Shown in pieces: positions 1-13,112 of a DNA stretch of 64,000 nucleotides (the first letter of the stretch is position 1; each line of letters starts with the position of its first letter). This DNA is from Camarhynchus parvulus (lineage: Eukaryota > Chordata > Aves > Passeriformes > Thraupidae). The notes under the pieces were generated by a model. That model made no database searches, was not told where the DNA came from, and saw only the letters and a list, made by a program, of their open reading frames with translations. Location: positions 558,001 to 622,000 of the forward strand of contig NC_044600.1 in NCBI RefSeq assembly GCF_901933205.1, written 5' to 3'. A program made the position numbers and the translations under genes.

Positions 1-3000
1 AGTTTGTCCTGGTTCTCATGTGCCCTTTGCTCTGTCAAACCCTGGCAGGGGGGATGCACTCTGCGGCTGGGACAGAAGAGATTTCAGACAATGCCCTTCC
101 CCAGGTCTGTTTATAAACATGAGTCTGTTCATGTGCCACAGAACTTGAGCTGCCTGATTGGACAGGCACACAGGAACATTTGGCCATCCTCTGCTTTTAC
201 CTGTGATGTCACTGTTTGTTATCACTGAAAGAAATGAAGGGATTTCACCGGTTTTCATGATTTTACATGCTCTTCAGTTGGAAGATTTTCTTTAGAGAAA
301 CCAAACTTTTGTCCAGGAGAAATCATTTTTAGTCCAAAGAAAGATGCATTTTGGGTTGAGGACAATGAAAAGAGTAAAATTCTGCATCAATTATTAACAT
401 AATAAATGGCTTTTAAAAATAGCACAGATGGAGTCCTCCACTACAAACAGGGCAATGCCCATGTGAGCAAGGGGCATCACACAAAGAGTAACAGTCTCGT
501 TATTACAAGATGAAGAAATCAGATGTCCACTCTCCCAGATTCTTAACATTGCTGCCACTAGATTTTGAAAGACCATAAATAAGCCCAAAGCTACTTGTGA
601 ATTTGCTCTGCAAATCAACTGCAAGAAGTGTTCTATTTTGATCCTTCCCTGGAGTCCCATCCTAAATCAAAGTATTACAACTTAATCTTTTAACAAGTTT
701 CCTTTCTAATGAACCTGCAGCCCTACAAGTCTCTTGAGAAATCTGATGTGTGAGTTTAGGTTTGCATGTTTTTCCTTATAAACATTGAATTATATATTAT
801 TAAAAAAATGCATGTATTTTTGCCCTTTAAAGTAAGTGTTCATCAGCTCCAGGAGACTGGAAAGGTGCCAGAATTTTACTGGGCTTTCCTCCCCCTTGCT
901 GGCCCTGCCTCCCACCAGAAAGTCTTCTCCAGAGCTAAACAGAAATGGGCTTCAGAGCAACAAGAGCCTGAGCTCAGACATCGACCCAGAGGGAGGGAGA
1001 ACGGCTGGGGAAACAGAGGTTACACAGAGAGACTGCTAGAAATGAAACAGGGAATGAAGGTGCAGAGTTTGGCACCTGAATAAGAAACAGCTCCTGTAGG
1101 AGAGCAGACACAAATACAGAGCAGCAGCTGAAGGCACCAGTGCCTTTCAAAGGGACGTGATGGAACCTCTGGGGCTGTACCACAAGCCAGAGGGCAAACT
1201 GAGCCCAGCCCCTCAGGGCACACAGCTCAGCGTTCCAATAAATAAAATCTGGCCAAGGACTTACAAAGGAAAATGTTGGCACGTCTCCATCTCAACATCA
1301 TCCTGCTGGAAACGAGCTGACTTTAAAGGCTGGCAATGAAACTACTAAAAAAACCCAACTCCAAACCACACCACTAAAACAACCTGGCAGGAGGGTTGGG
1401 TTTGGGATTTTTACTATGTCCTTTTGAGACATTCGTTTTTAAAAGGCACCTTTTCAATTCTGTTGAGACAGTACAAATTCTGCTGCAGGAGAGATTACAT
1501 CAATAACAAATAGTCACAGTGCTGCCTGTGATTTTCCTCAGTCTCCTGGATTACACTCATGTTTCCATTTGCATGTGCAAATTAAAGAATCTGCCATAAA
1601 TACACCTGATCAAACATCAATTGGCAGCACTCTACCGAAGTCGATGTACTTCATTAAACATACATAAGGATATGAAAACCTAACTGTGTGCTGGAATGCA
1701 CTGTTTGGAGCATTAAACAAAGTCATGCATGAAATGTTATGTGCAGGGCAGTGAATGTGGGGCTGGAGCAGCAGCTGGGTGCTCAGTTCAGGGCTCTGAC
1801 CCTCTCAGGGTGAGGCACAACCCCTCACAGGAACACCCCACCCTCCTGAAGGAAGGACATGCAACTCGAGGTCCAGCTGAGCCACTTGCCTGCTTCTCTC
1901 TGCACATCTCCTGTCCGCTCAGGAAACTTCTCCCACGGGGAGGGTCCATCCAGGCTTCAGCTCCTCCCTAACACAGAGTCCTCCTGAGCACTGCAGCTCA
2001 GGGATCTCTGCTTCAGTCCTGGATCTCAGCTGCAGCCAACAAGTTCATCCAAAGGCAGATGCTCACCTGTCCACAGCACCAGACTCACCTGCTCCCACCT
2101 GAACCTCTCCTTCTCGGCGTTTCAGAGTCCACAGGCTGCCCTCTCCTCCTTGGTGCTCTTCAAACCTCTTCTCCTGTCATTTCTGTCACTCTGTTCCACT
2201 CATCTTCCCTCCTGATGATCAGACTGTGTCCTACTGACTGCTATTTCTCTGCACATACCATGAAATGCACTACATCCAGTTCTTTTCAGTTAGAACAGCA
2301 ATTTCCCAAACATGCTCCTTTGTTATTAGTACAAAGATCAGCAAAAATTCTCACTATTTTTACATTTATCTAATTTAATATCCAAGCAATTAAAGAAACC
2401 TCCTACTTGCATTTGGCAGCTCAAGTCCCATTTAAATTTCTGCTTACTACTGGTTTTACAGTATATTTAATCTAGGTTTATCATAAAAAGGCCAGCACAT
2501 GAACTGCACTGGATTAATGCTGACAGCTCATCATTAGAAAGGAAGATCTTATGTGAAGCTTAAACATTTTCTACTAACAACATCTGAGAAACACTAGCAA
2601 TACTTGAGGGCAGTTTTGCCGCTTGTCTGCAATGAGAAAATGATTGCACTTACCAGAGAGAAGAACAACTAGAAAGCAAAACTTGGTGGTTAATTACTGA
2701 CTCTACCAAGCTGAAGCTGTAGAGGAACAGAAATAGGGGTAGGCACCAATTAAGCAAAGGTGCACAACTGAAATTCACTCTGCATTTTTAACAACTCCTG
2801 CAATTAAGTGTTAATTTGATGTCACCTGTTGCAAAAATGAAAACTCCTGGGACTGTTCAGAGGAAACAGAACAGAGAGTTCTGTTTAGGGAACAGTGCCA
2901 GTCACCAGCAAGGTGGTTTGTGCTGCTTTTCAGAGGATGGAGCAGTCAGCACCTGGTGCCCTGCACAGGCTCCTGTCCTGCAGCACCGAAGGGAGGCCGG

Positions 3001-4500
3001 GAAAGCCTCCAGAGCAGGGATGTCCATGGGGACAGGCAGGGGACAGGAGCAGCCCTGAGGCCAGCAGCCCCCATGGCCGGGATGTGTAATGGCAGCTGGG
3101 GACGCACGCCCCATGGATGGGGCAGTGCCAGGCAGCTGTGTGGGTCAGCCCTGCTCCTCTGGGGCACAGACCCTTCCCAGCCTCTGCAGAAACCCCCAGG
3201 GCCATCCTTTAACCATGGCAGGCTCCAGCCCAGGGAGAGCAGCCTGAGCTCCAGGGGAGACTGAGCTCCTCCTCTCGTCCAGGTAACCCAGGACAGGAGC
3301 CTGCCTGACCCTGGAGAACTCTGCTGTTCATTTTGTGCCCTCAGGGCAGCAGCTGCTCATGGGAGGAGGCAGAAACCCCTGAGTTAGTGTGGGCTGAGCT
3401 AACCCTGGAAATGGAAAGCATAGACAATTATCTGTCTGAGCTAATTGCCCCTGAGGTGAGCAGTTCCACGCACAGGTGTGGGGCAGGGACCTCTGCTCCT
3501 CCCTGCCTTGGTCCTGTACCTGATTACCCTGGGCAAGGACAGAACTGTCCAGCAAGAGCTGGGAAGTGTAACTGCTCCTGCCTTACGGCACCAGCCTAAC
3601 CCAGGAGAGCACGGGAGCTCTGCCACGGTCCCTGCCAAAGGCACTCTGTGCTTGCATGCCGCAGACACTGCCACTGGGAAAGCTTGTGCAGTAATTCTGA
3701 TGGGCTGTGCAGCTGAGTAAGGGACAAAGAAAAACCTTCATCATTAACCAAGAACTACGTCTCCTGATTCCAAATGAGGACAGGCTGAAGAACCAAGTCT
3801 GATGCTTTCTCAGGAGAGTCATGGGATGGAAAAGTAGCAAGACAAAGGCCTTTCTCCATACAAGGAACACTCTTTGAAGATCTCAGAGTCCTTTAAAGAT
3901 GAGATGAGAAAAGAATACCAGGGTGACTCATTTGGTCTACATGTCCTACTTCAGCTATGCTAAGTGCCAGATACTGTCTCCATAGTGAATATTTACTTTG
4001 AGATTAGAACAAACTAGCAAGAGGCACAGATAAAAGTCTTCTCTCAAAGGGTACACAGGTAACGTCAGGTAAGGGACAGCATTTCTTTTTGGGTTGCCAT
4101 GACCTGTTCAGGGGTAAGGCCAGGTCCAGTTTGAGAATGACAAATCATTATCTTGAAATAAAAATTCTACAACTGCTCCTAATGCCATTACTTACTCAGA
4201 CTTTTCTGATGCAACACAGAACGAATTTGGCTAACAATGCACTACTCACAGCTGCACCTTTGAATTCTACCACCAGGGAAACCCAGTTCAATAACCCACT
4301 CCATTACTAGCTACCTTTATTATTGACATTTCATCTTCATTTCCTCCAGCCACATGATTCTTAGCTGGGAGTCTGGCAAACAGACCAAGGTGTGCAGGCT
4401 CTTTCCTGGGCTGAGATTTGTGTGCACCCAGGGAAGGATCTCCCCAGACCCTTCCAAAGGTAACAGCTAAGTACCTTTGCTCAGGTGATTCAGCAGGCAG
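1..4500. other. Unique non-coding DNA
   Basis: I see no gene, RNA or transposon here. All open frames are short (115 codons or fewer) and none resembles a known protein. Base composition is mixed, with an A/C-rich low-complexity patch at about 1343-1383 and an AT-rich stretch near 780-810. Nothing marks a promoter or CpG island. Confidence 0.6.
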
Positions 4501-4554
4501 TGCTGCTGCTGCTCCTCCTGCTGAGATGTCCACGTGATGATGATGATGATGATA
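4501..4554. repeat. Two short trinucleotide tracts, (TGC)n and (TGA)n
   Basis: A (TGC)4 run starts at 4501 and continues imperfectly to about 4522. A separate (TGA)6 run occupies 4535-4552 and decays into TAATGATT. On the minus strand the second tract reads as a short polyhistidine inside a 101-codon open frame, which I regard as a by-product of the microsatellite and not as a gene. The short pure runs make it a candidate length-variable locus. Confidence 0.9.
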
Positions 4555-5502
4555 ATGATTATTGTTCTCTTCCCTCTTTATAAGGGGAAACATTACATTT
4601 CTCTGCTGCTCTGATGACTTGCATGTTCAATCATGAACCATTGTGGCAATAAGGGCCACCTTAACTGCTGAGGGAGTAAGAAAAGAAATCAAACTGAACC
4701 ATGGGAGGGGGTTCTGATCTCATTTGCAGACAAGTAAATCTTGAGTAAATCGTGGGTTTGGGTGGAATTACTCTGGATTTGCACTGGCTGAGCCCGAATC
4801 TGAGTCAGGCCCAGCCTGTGTTCAGGTAAGCTCATTAAACACCTCCCAACCCCTGGGACTCTGCTGGGAGCACTGGTGTTTAAAGTCAATCTCGTGCTTA
4901 AAGGCTTTGGAGCATGAGGGCAGGAGGGCTCAGCCAGGGACAGGACTGAGCTCCTGCAGCAGAGCCACCCCTGCCTCCCAGCAGGAGCTGCCAGGTCACC
5001 ACTGCAGCCAAGAGCTTTCTCTTGGGGGAAAAGCACAGGGTGCTTTTATACTGCACACTTCTGTATTATACTGGCGGCAGCTTCAGACCCCTGCCTTTTG
5101 CTCTCTGTCCCTCCCTTCAGACCACCCCTCAGTGCAGATATGGTCCCACAGCTGCAGCAACTCCACGTGCACGCAGACAGGCAGGGTTTAAGAGTTTCCT
5201 TTCGTTTAGCCCTGCAGAAGGCTGAGGCATTGCTCAGCTGCTTGCTGCCAGTGCCAGAGCCGGGGGACGAGGCGAGGTGGGAGGAAGGCACAGAGGGCTG
5301 CAGGGCCCAGCACCAGCCAGCAGCAGCAGCAGCCTGCCCTCCCTGGCAGGGGCAGCTCCAGGACAGACAGCTCAGCTGCAGCAGGAAAGGGTTAATGGCA
5401 AGGGCAGACACCAGGGCTGCTTGCCCCTGCTCTGCAGGGAGGAACAGGGAGCAGCACTTGTGAAATTTGCTTAGGGCAGCATCACAGGGCCAGCCCTGCA
5501 TG
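4555..5502. other. Unique GC-rich spacer before the first minisatellite
   Basis: No gene is recognisable. The overlapping open frames on both strands between about 5046 and 5501 (121 and 151 codons) have no familiar domain and sit in stop-poor, CAG/CTG-rich sequence. Confidence 0.55.
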
Positions 5503-6113
5503 GAGCTGCAGAGAGGGGCTCAGTGTGAGCAGCAGAGAGGGGCTCAGGTGTGAGCAGCTGTGAGAGGCTCAGGTGTGAGCAGCAGTGAGGGGCTCAGGTG
5601 TGAGCAGCAGACAGGGGCTCAGGTGTGAGCAGCAGAGAGGGGCTCAGTGTGAGCAGCAGTGAGGGGTTCAGGTGTGAGCAGCTGTCAGGGGCTCAGGTGT
5701 GAGCAGCAGAGAGGGGCTCAGTGTGAGCAGCAGAGAGGGGCTCAGGTGTGAGCAGCAGAGAGGGGCTCAGGTGTGAGCAGCAGAGAGGGGCTCAGGTGTG
5801 AGCAGCAGTGAGGGGTTCAGGTGTGAGCAGCTGTCAGGGGCTCAGTGTGAGCAGCAGGGAGGGGCTCAGGTGTGAGCAGCAGTGAGGGGCTCAGTGTGAG
5901 CAGCAGAGAGGGGCTCAGGTGTGAGCAGCAGAGAGGGGCTCAGTGTGAGCAGCTGTGAGGGGTTCAGGTGTGAGCAGCAGAGAGGGGCTCAGTGTGAGCA
6001 GCTGTCAGGGGCTCAGTGTGAGCAGCTGTGAGGGGCTCAGCTGTGAGCAGCAGGGAGGGGCTCAGGTGTGAGCAGCTGTGAGGGGCTCAGTGTGAGCAGC
6101 AGAGAGGGGCTCC
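5503..6113. repeat. Minisatellite, about 25 bp unit, about 25 copies
   Basis: The unit contains GAGCAGCAGAGAGGGGCTCA followed by GTGT or GT. Copies differ by CAGAGA/CTGTGA/CTGTCA/CAGTGA in the middle and by presence or absence of a GT dinucleotide, so the period moves between about 23 and 25 bp. The + strand is G-rich. Many units carry CAGGTGTGAG, which contains a CAGGTG E-box and a weak 5' splice-donor string. Both edges are sharp against unique sequence. Confidence 0.95.
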
Positions 6114-6894
6114 AGGAGCACGTGAAGCAGGGGGCTGGGGGAAACCTGGGCTCAGGAAGCCAAGCACAGATGCTGAAGCTGCTCACTGGTGTCCCACTGC
6201 CACTCCATGTCCTGGACACTGTGCCTGTTCCTGGCTCATCTTTGTGATTCCTCACTGGAACACAAAGTCATTTCTCGCTCTGAACAATATGTAAAGTTCA
6301 AAAACCTCTCACAATTCTCTGATTCCAAACACAGTTCTCCTCAACCTTCTTTCCTCTTCTCCTCTAAAATGCAGAAAATGCATTACCAGAGTGAAATGAG
6401 GGAGCAGGGCCAACAGGGCTGATTGGCCTAGAGGAGGAGGATGTAATTAGAGTGCCAGTGACAGTGCTCTCAGTGGTGACACGAGGCTCAGAGCAGCCAA
6501 GGGACATTCTGCATTACAACATGAAGGCTCCACATTCCTGCTGCTGACACAAGTGCCAGGGCACAGGGAGCAGGGGAAGGGGCAGCCCCCACCCCATGTG
6601 CCTGAACATCTCCCTGTGCCTCACCCCAGCACTGCCTCTGCCCCCCGCTCCACTGCCAGGGATGGAGAGAACAAGCCATTGTCAAGGGCAACCACAGAGC
6701 TGCTTGCTTCACATTAGCATCCTTAACATTTTCTATCTAATCAGATTTCCTGTTGGTTGAGGAAAGCTGCCTTCCTCCTTACCAGCTGCTATCCCAGATT
6801 GCCCTCGCCCCATCCTCAGTACGTATTTTGCCATGCTTGTCTGCTTTTCTGTGTAAAAAGGTTATGTATGCCTGGAGGGAGACTAAATGTTACC
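6114..6894. other. Unique non-coding spacer
   Basis: No gene, RNA or transposon is recognised. Open frames are 77 codons or shorter and resemble nothing known. Confidence 0.55.
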
Positions 6895-6914
6895 AAAAAA
6901 AAAAAAAAAAAAAA
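6895..6914. repeat. Poly(A) tract of 20 A
   Basis: An uninterrupted run of 20 A is followed by GGC and a further run of seven A. It could be a microsatellite or the tail of an old retroposed copy. I could not identify a parent gene upstream or a clear target-site duplication, so I treat it as simple sequence. Confidence 0.9.
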
Positions 6915-8785
6915 GGCAAAAAAATATCCCACATGAAAACAGAACTATGGGCGAGTGTCCAAGACTCTTGACTGTGTGACTGTGACTAACCAAGGGCTGT
7001 TTTTAAAAAACATTTCTCTCATTTTATTCCCTTCCCTGGATGTAATAATACAACTCAAATTAGTTTTCCAGGAGCTGACTCCTTTTTATGTAACCATGTT
7101 TTATACAGAGAGCAGCAGCAGCTTATGTTTAAACTATTTAAGAGAACAAATAGCTGCAAAATGCACTTCAGATGGCCCTTCTCCTGCTAGCAGTGTCTTC
7201 CTGGCTTGAGGGAAGCTACAAAAACACTTTGTATTTTGCTGCTGCTGCATGGATGCAGTTGTAAACAATGCCCAATGCCCACAGGAGCAGCATCCAGGTA
7301 AAGGTGTCAGCTCTGCTTGTTTTACTGCCTTTCACTGCAAACTGTGGCACGACTTGGACAGCACAAAGCTGGGAAGATGCAGAACAAAGCAGCAGCTCAG
7401 CTCTTAGCCCATCGCAGGTTTCCCAGGGCAGCCCCACCTGAGCTGCAGCCCAGGCTGGAGCATCCCCGGCTGCCACGGGGCTCGGGGGAAACCTCCACAC
7501 CTGGGCACATCTCACCACCGGCATCCCCATCTCTCCTCCTCCCTCCCAGCCTGCAGCACGGGCTGCAGCCCCTGGCCAAGGACCTGCTCTGTGTCCTCCA
7601 GGCTGGGACCCAAGGAGCTGCTTCCTGAGGCGCACCTGGGGCACGTCCCAAAGAACAGAGATGCTGCAGGCAGGCAAGGAGGTGTGGGGAAAGAACAGGA
7701 AACCAAGGCAGATTAGGAAACGCGGATCTCATTTTCTCATTCCCACTTCTGCTTTTAGGAACAGGCCCAAGAGATGAGAACTGATGGACCACCAGGCTCA
7801 GACACCAGCGTGACGTGGCATTTCAGTCTCTCAGCAAACACCACAACTCCCCAAACACCCCTACCAAAAGCCAAGAAAATCTTTTACCTGGTGTGATCCC
7901 ACCTGCCTAGGGAGTCCAAATCCTGAAGTGATAAATGAGGCTCCCCAAGCACTAGCCCTGTATGAAAGTGGTTAAAAGGTGCAGAGAAATCCATCATCTA
8001 AACAAGAGAGTTGCACAGTTAGAAACATGCAGCCTTTACTCTGTGTTCCCATGCCATTATTCAGCAGATTAAAAAGGCATTTTTGTACTCTCTGTGGAGT
8101 CTTCCAAGCCTGCAAATTTTCCATAAAACTTCCATTATGACATTTCACTTGGAGAACTTTGCTAACAGCTTCCTAGTTGTCACACTTTCCAGTACCTTCA
8201 AAAATGTGTAATTTGTGTCACAGTAACAAGTTTAAACATTCTTTTTCCTTTATCCTACCAGCACAACTGAGCTGTTAACTGCTGGGCTCACACTGGAAGG
8301 GATTTCTGCTAGGATTTGTTTCAGCCACTCCATTAACTTCGATGGACTGGCAGGGTTTGCATGGAAAGCACAGTTCAGATCACTTCACTATCAACATTCT
8401 TCAAGCTCCATGCCAACAAACCACTGAGGATGGCACACATCAGTCTTTCAGTGGGTCTGGTACCACTTCCCAAGCAATTCACAGATTCTGAAGAAAAAGA
8501 TAAATGCAGCCCAGGCAACCTGAGCTATAAGAGAGGCTAAAAGGATTCCTGGTCAGATGTTCTCCCTCCATGCTAGAGACAACATCTGCCAGAGAAACAC
8601 ACAGAAATCACACACCAGCAAAGGCTGCCACCCCTCAGGTGGTCACAGGTCAGCCAGCGTGGCCATGGCTTCCTGTGCCTGTCTGGGAACGCAACACTCC
8701 TGGAGGGGAGGAGGAGGGACACACGAGGAACAGACATCATCCTTGGGCGCGGCAATAGAGGATGGCAAGCCTTCCTTCAGAGCCA
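6915..8785. other. Unique non-coding DNA
   Basis: No recognisable gene. Overlapping open frames on both strands at 7216-7792 (up to 153 codons) lie in a GC-rich patch and have no known domain. The stretch 7800-8550 has few long frames and shows nothing notable. Confidence 0.55.
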
Positions 8786-8877
8786 AATGTTTTCCTGGGA
8801 TGAGCACCAGTGCCACGTGCCATGGAGGAAATGTTTTCCTGGGAATGAATGAGCACCAGCGCCACGTGCCATGGAGG
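8786..8877. repeat. Two-copy tandem duplication, 43 and 49 bp
   Basis: Copy 1 (8786-8828) and copy 2 (8829-8877) both run from AAATGTTTTCCTGGGA to GCCACGTGCCATGGAGG. Copy 2 carries a small GAAT-type insertion and a T-to-C change. It is a recent-looking two-unit duplication, the minimal form from which a longer array could grow. Confidence 0.9.
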
Positions 8878-11800
8878 AGGGGGTAACACAGCTGCTGCTG
8901 GAGCCAGACACTGCAGATTCACGGAGAACCCAAGAAGAGCATCTCTTGGCTTCCAGGAACACCACGGCCACTCTGATGCTCCCAGCTCTTCCCTCAGAGC
9001 CTGCAGTGGGCCAGCCTTTCCCACAGGTCCCAAATTCCCCAACTCTGAACCAAACCAGGTTCCCTGGAGACTCTGGAGAGAAAAGGCCCAGCACAGCTCT
9101 GCTTTCCTTGCTCCTCCTGGGCAGGCTCTGGGGTGGGAACTGGTGATTTGTTCACTACAGGATCAGCCCAGCCAGGAGCCAGTCTTCTGCAGCAGTCCAG
9201 TTCCCAGGGTAGGCTGCACTGGAATAAGCACGAGCTTCTCTGCAGTTCCACACCAGCACACAGAGGATGCACACACAGCACGTCAGGGGTGGCAGCTGTG
9301 GGGCCCAGCTCTCCTTCACGCTCCTGGCCATGGAATCTTCCTGCTCACCACGTGTGAGCACCTGCAGCAGCTCAGGTGCCATCATCTTCCCAGAGGAGCT
9401 TGTCAGGAACAGTTCTGGGCTCCGAATTTACTCACAAACAACACAAATCCTGACAGATGACACGGAATCCATGACATCTGCTAAGCCAGGAGAGTGCCAC
9501 AGGAATCACCCATCCTTCATCTTGGCTGAGTCATGAAATCACAGCTTCTGTCAAGGCAGCCAGGACTGAGAGGACAACTGGACCTTCCTCAAACCCCGAC
9601 TTTAACCTTCAGTTACATCATCACTGCAACAAGAAACCTCTCCCCAAGCCTTAAACCAGCATGTAGATCAGTTAATACTTCAGGTGAGATGATAAATGCT
9701 ATTTTAATAAAATACTTTTATTTTAAAAGACACAAATCTCCCAGAGGTGGTACAAAGAATATTCATGCAAAATTGGGAGAATGTAACAGAAGAAAGCAAT
9801 TGACTGAAATATTTTGGGCTAATAGTGACAGCTCAGGAACTGATGCCCATGATTACAGAGAGAATAATGCAAGTGATTTGTGATAAGAACTCCAACCTGC
9901 TCACTCTGCCATTCCTGCAGACTTGATTGTGCCAAAATCCAGCCCTGAATATTTCATCTTAAAACACTTCTACCAGCAGTAGCATTATTTGTCTTGGCAG
10001 ATACTGGAGCTTATGCAAAAAGTAAAGGCTTACCACGTGGCATATGAAGCAGTAATGCAAAACACATATGGAACAATATGAGAAAGTATTAAAAAATAAA
10101 ATTTAAAATAGCTTAATCTTATGCACACTAGATGAACGAGATATACCTCACTGGCAATTTCATATCAGTGAACACAGCATGAGGAGAGACCATACCTTTG
10201 CTTCATCTGAAAAGGAAAACAATCTACTTTTTTTTTTTTTTCTGCTCTGCATGCATTTCATTTCCCAAAATGCAACCAGGCGTGCATTACAGACAAAGTT
10301 CATCCTGCTTCACCCAGAACAGCTGCCATGAGCATTCTCTAGCACTGTGCAGAAGCCTTATGGAGTGCAAGGTGCTGGGGACAAGCCGAGCCTGGTCTGA
10401 GTGCCAGGCTTAGAGAGTGCAGCTCCAGGAGTCACTGCAAAGAACCTGGGAACCGATGCCTTTGAGGAGCAAGCAGCTTTAGGCAGCCAAAAGAAAGGGC
10501 AGTGTGTAATGATGGGAGCTGAAACAAACGAGGTTTACTGGAGAGAAAGCAGCGTCCGGCCCAGGAGGCTCCCGCGGGGGCTCAGGCTGCAGTGTCCTGT
10601 GGGCATCAGACAGGCAAGCAAGGGACAGTGCACGGCTCCCCCCACACAGCCTGGCACACACAGCACACCCGGGACACACAGGGAGAGGGACCCCAACAAA
10701 CAGAACATGGACCCAAAGGGCACAAACCTTCCGGCTCTGTGTTCTCTTTGAGGTGCACTTGCTTCAGTGGGCAGCAGAAGATTTCGTGACACTTAGCACG
10801 AAAAGGGGACTCTTTTTTCTTTAATTCCGCAGATTGGATGGAATCTTGCCGTAACATAATGTACTCCTGAGTGCCAGGGGGAGCGTCATCCATAACTGTG
10901 TCACCACACAACAAAATAACTCAGGTTAGAGCCCCAGGAAAGCGACCCCGAGAAGCAAATCAACTACAGAACGTCAGGGTGGGGAAGGACAGAGGGCAAG
11001 AAATGGTTCACAGGAAGGAAAAGAAACTTTACAGTGTGAAGTGTCTCAGTCATGGTGGGAAAAAACATTTACTTTTATAGACAATGCTTCTCATAAACCT
11101 CCGCACGTCATCCCGTTGCATGCAGCTTTGACAAACAGCAGAACAACACCCGCTCTGAGCAGCAGCACAGCTCCTCCTGTACCTGCTTCATCCTCCCCTA
11201 GCACCCCTACCCATCCTGCATGCAGACCAGGGGAAAAGCAAACCCAGCTCCGTGCTTGCATGGCCTGGCACAGGCAGTGTCTGCACCACCACCCTCCTGG
11301 TTCCTGCAGGAACCTGTTCCCCAAAGCACCAAGGACAGGCAGTTATCAGGAAATGGAATTACACCCCACCCCTCAGAGCAGGGATAATCCAGTGACATTT
11401 TCAACAGATAGAAGTGTAGATGTACAAAGAGAAAGCACATTAATCCTTCTGATGGTTTTCTTGTAAAACAGCAAGTAGTTTTTAAAGTTGATCTTATAAA
11501 TCAATACTGCCATTAATAATGCAGTCTGAAATGTTTCTGAATGGGGTCAGACTATTAAATGGCAAAAAGATATAATATATAGCATAAAGAAAGTTCCAGC
11601 TACCTCAAAGTATTATATTACCAGAATGAATTGAAACACTTTTCCACTATCTAAAAAAATGAAGCCTTAATAACAGAGATAGAGAAATTCCTCTGCTCAC
11701 AGTTTCAGGCACAGATCATGTCCCATGAACAAAAATTAGCTCCTTTTTCACAGGACAGCCTCCAACCACCAATTGTTATTTATAGTGTAACACAGAGATA

Positions 11801-12671
11801 TAAAACCATACCCAAAATCAAACTTGGATTCCTCAACCCTATGTGAAAAAAACAAAAATTAAAAAAAAAATCCAAGAATTTCAGCAATGAGAAAAGTAAC
11901 TACTGACAGGCTAGTCTAAAACACGCACTAGCGTGCACTGGGTAAGTTTATTTGGTTCTCAAACTGATGGCCATTAATTCTAACAATTTATCTGCTTCCT
12001 AAGTATCTGCCAACACATCTTAAAAACCTGCCAGATTTAAACACAGACCCCCTCAAACAATTACCCCATTGCATCCTCATGCACTGGATTTCTACTCCGG
12101 TAGGAGTCATATCTGAGTGATACATTCAAACTGACAGCTGTTCTGCTCACAATGAGCAGCCACCTTCTCTCAAGACCTCATTAATCCAGCAGGGAAACCT
12201 TGCACCTTGGCTGCTGCTGCCTCATTAGACTGCACCCAGCAGCAGTAACACACTCCAATAATCTACATAAAGCGCCATTAACAGGGGTGCACGATCAAGG
12301 AGGAAAGCACGAGTGGTTCGAAAGGGAGCAGCAGGTCAGTGGAGCACGAGGTCTGGGCTGCCATTTAATCACCTCAGCAGTGCCAGTTTTGCTCTGGAAG
12401 GGGAGGCTGTGCTCAGGGAGCACACTGAGAGCCCCAGGGCAGCTGTGGCAGTAATTACCAGGAGCCAACACCCACAGGTCCTGAAGGGTCAGCCCTCAAA
12501 AATGTCTTGGTCTGTGTGAGCTCAGAGCAGGCAGCACCTGCAGAGCAGCGCCAAGGGTGGATCCCTCTGTCAGGATGTGGCAAACAGGGCCTGGCACCAG
12601 TGCACAGGGCCCGGGGCCACCTCAGGCAAGCTGAGGGGCAAAAGACACAACCTGTCCCTCACCAGAACCCT
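8878..12671. other. Unique non-coding DNA with A/T tracts
   Basis: No gene is supported. Overlapping open frames at 8849-9460 (203 codons) and 11041-11466 (141 codons) are unrecognised and are shadowed by open frames on the other strand. Simple sequence includes a T14 run at 10228-10241 and an A-rich patch at 11844-11872. The part from 11480 to 12060 is AT-rich. Confidence 0.55.
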
Positions 12672-12962
12672 GCACACCCCATCTCCCCTGCACACAGATT
12701 CACGGGGATGGGAGCACTGCCCAACAGCACCCATGCCTTCAGCAAGGGACCCACACCCCATCACCCCTGCACACAGACTCACTGGGGTGGGAATACTCCC
12801 CACCAGCACCCACACCCCATCACCAACAAAGGCACAGACTCACTGGGATGGGAATACTCCCCACCAGCACCCACACCCCATCACCAACAAAGGCACAGAC
12901 TCACTGGGGTGGGAATAGCCCCTCCAGCACCCACACCTTCAGCAAGGGACCCACGCCCCATC
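12672..12962. repeat. Minisatellite, about 60-80 bp unit, four full copies and one partial
   Basis: Units begin with CACACCCCATC and contain CACAGACTCACTGGGGTGGG and CCAGCACC. The first and fourth copies are longer because they carry an extra CCTTCAGCAAGGGACC block, and the second and third lack it. Copies three and four share CACCAACAAAGG in place of CACCCCTGCA. The pattern suggests duplication of mixed long and short units. Confidence 0.92.
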
Positions 12963-13061
12963 CTCATGGCAGTACACACTGGTGCTCTACGTCCCCATCT
13001 TCCCATGGATAAAACAGGGGTAAGACTATGCATGCCATGGACACAGGTCATTAATACACTG

Positions 13062-13112
13062 CTCACTCACTGGTATATTCTTGTATATTCTCACTCACTT
13101 GTATATTCTTGG
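13062..13112. repeat. Two-copy 28 bp AT-rich duplication
   Basis: CTCACTCACTGGTATATTC at 13062 recurs at 13090 as CTCACTCACTTGTATATTC, each followed by TTG. The period is 28 bp. Confidence 0.85.

Noticed and set aside
6895..6930. Processed pseudogene ending in the A20 tract
   Set aside because: No parent coding sequence is recognisable upstream and no target-site duplication is evident.
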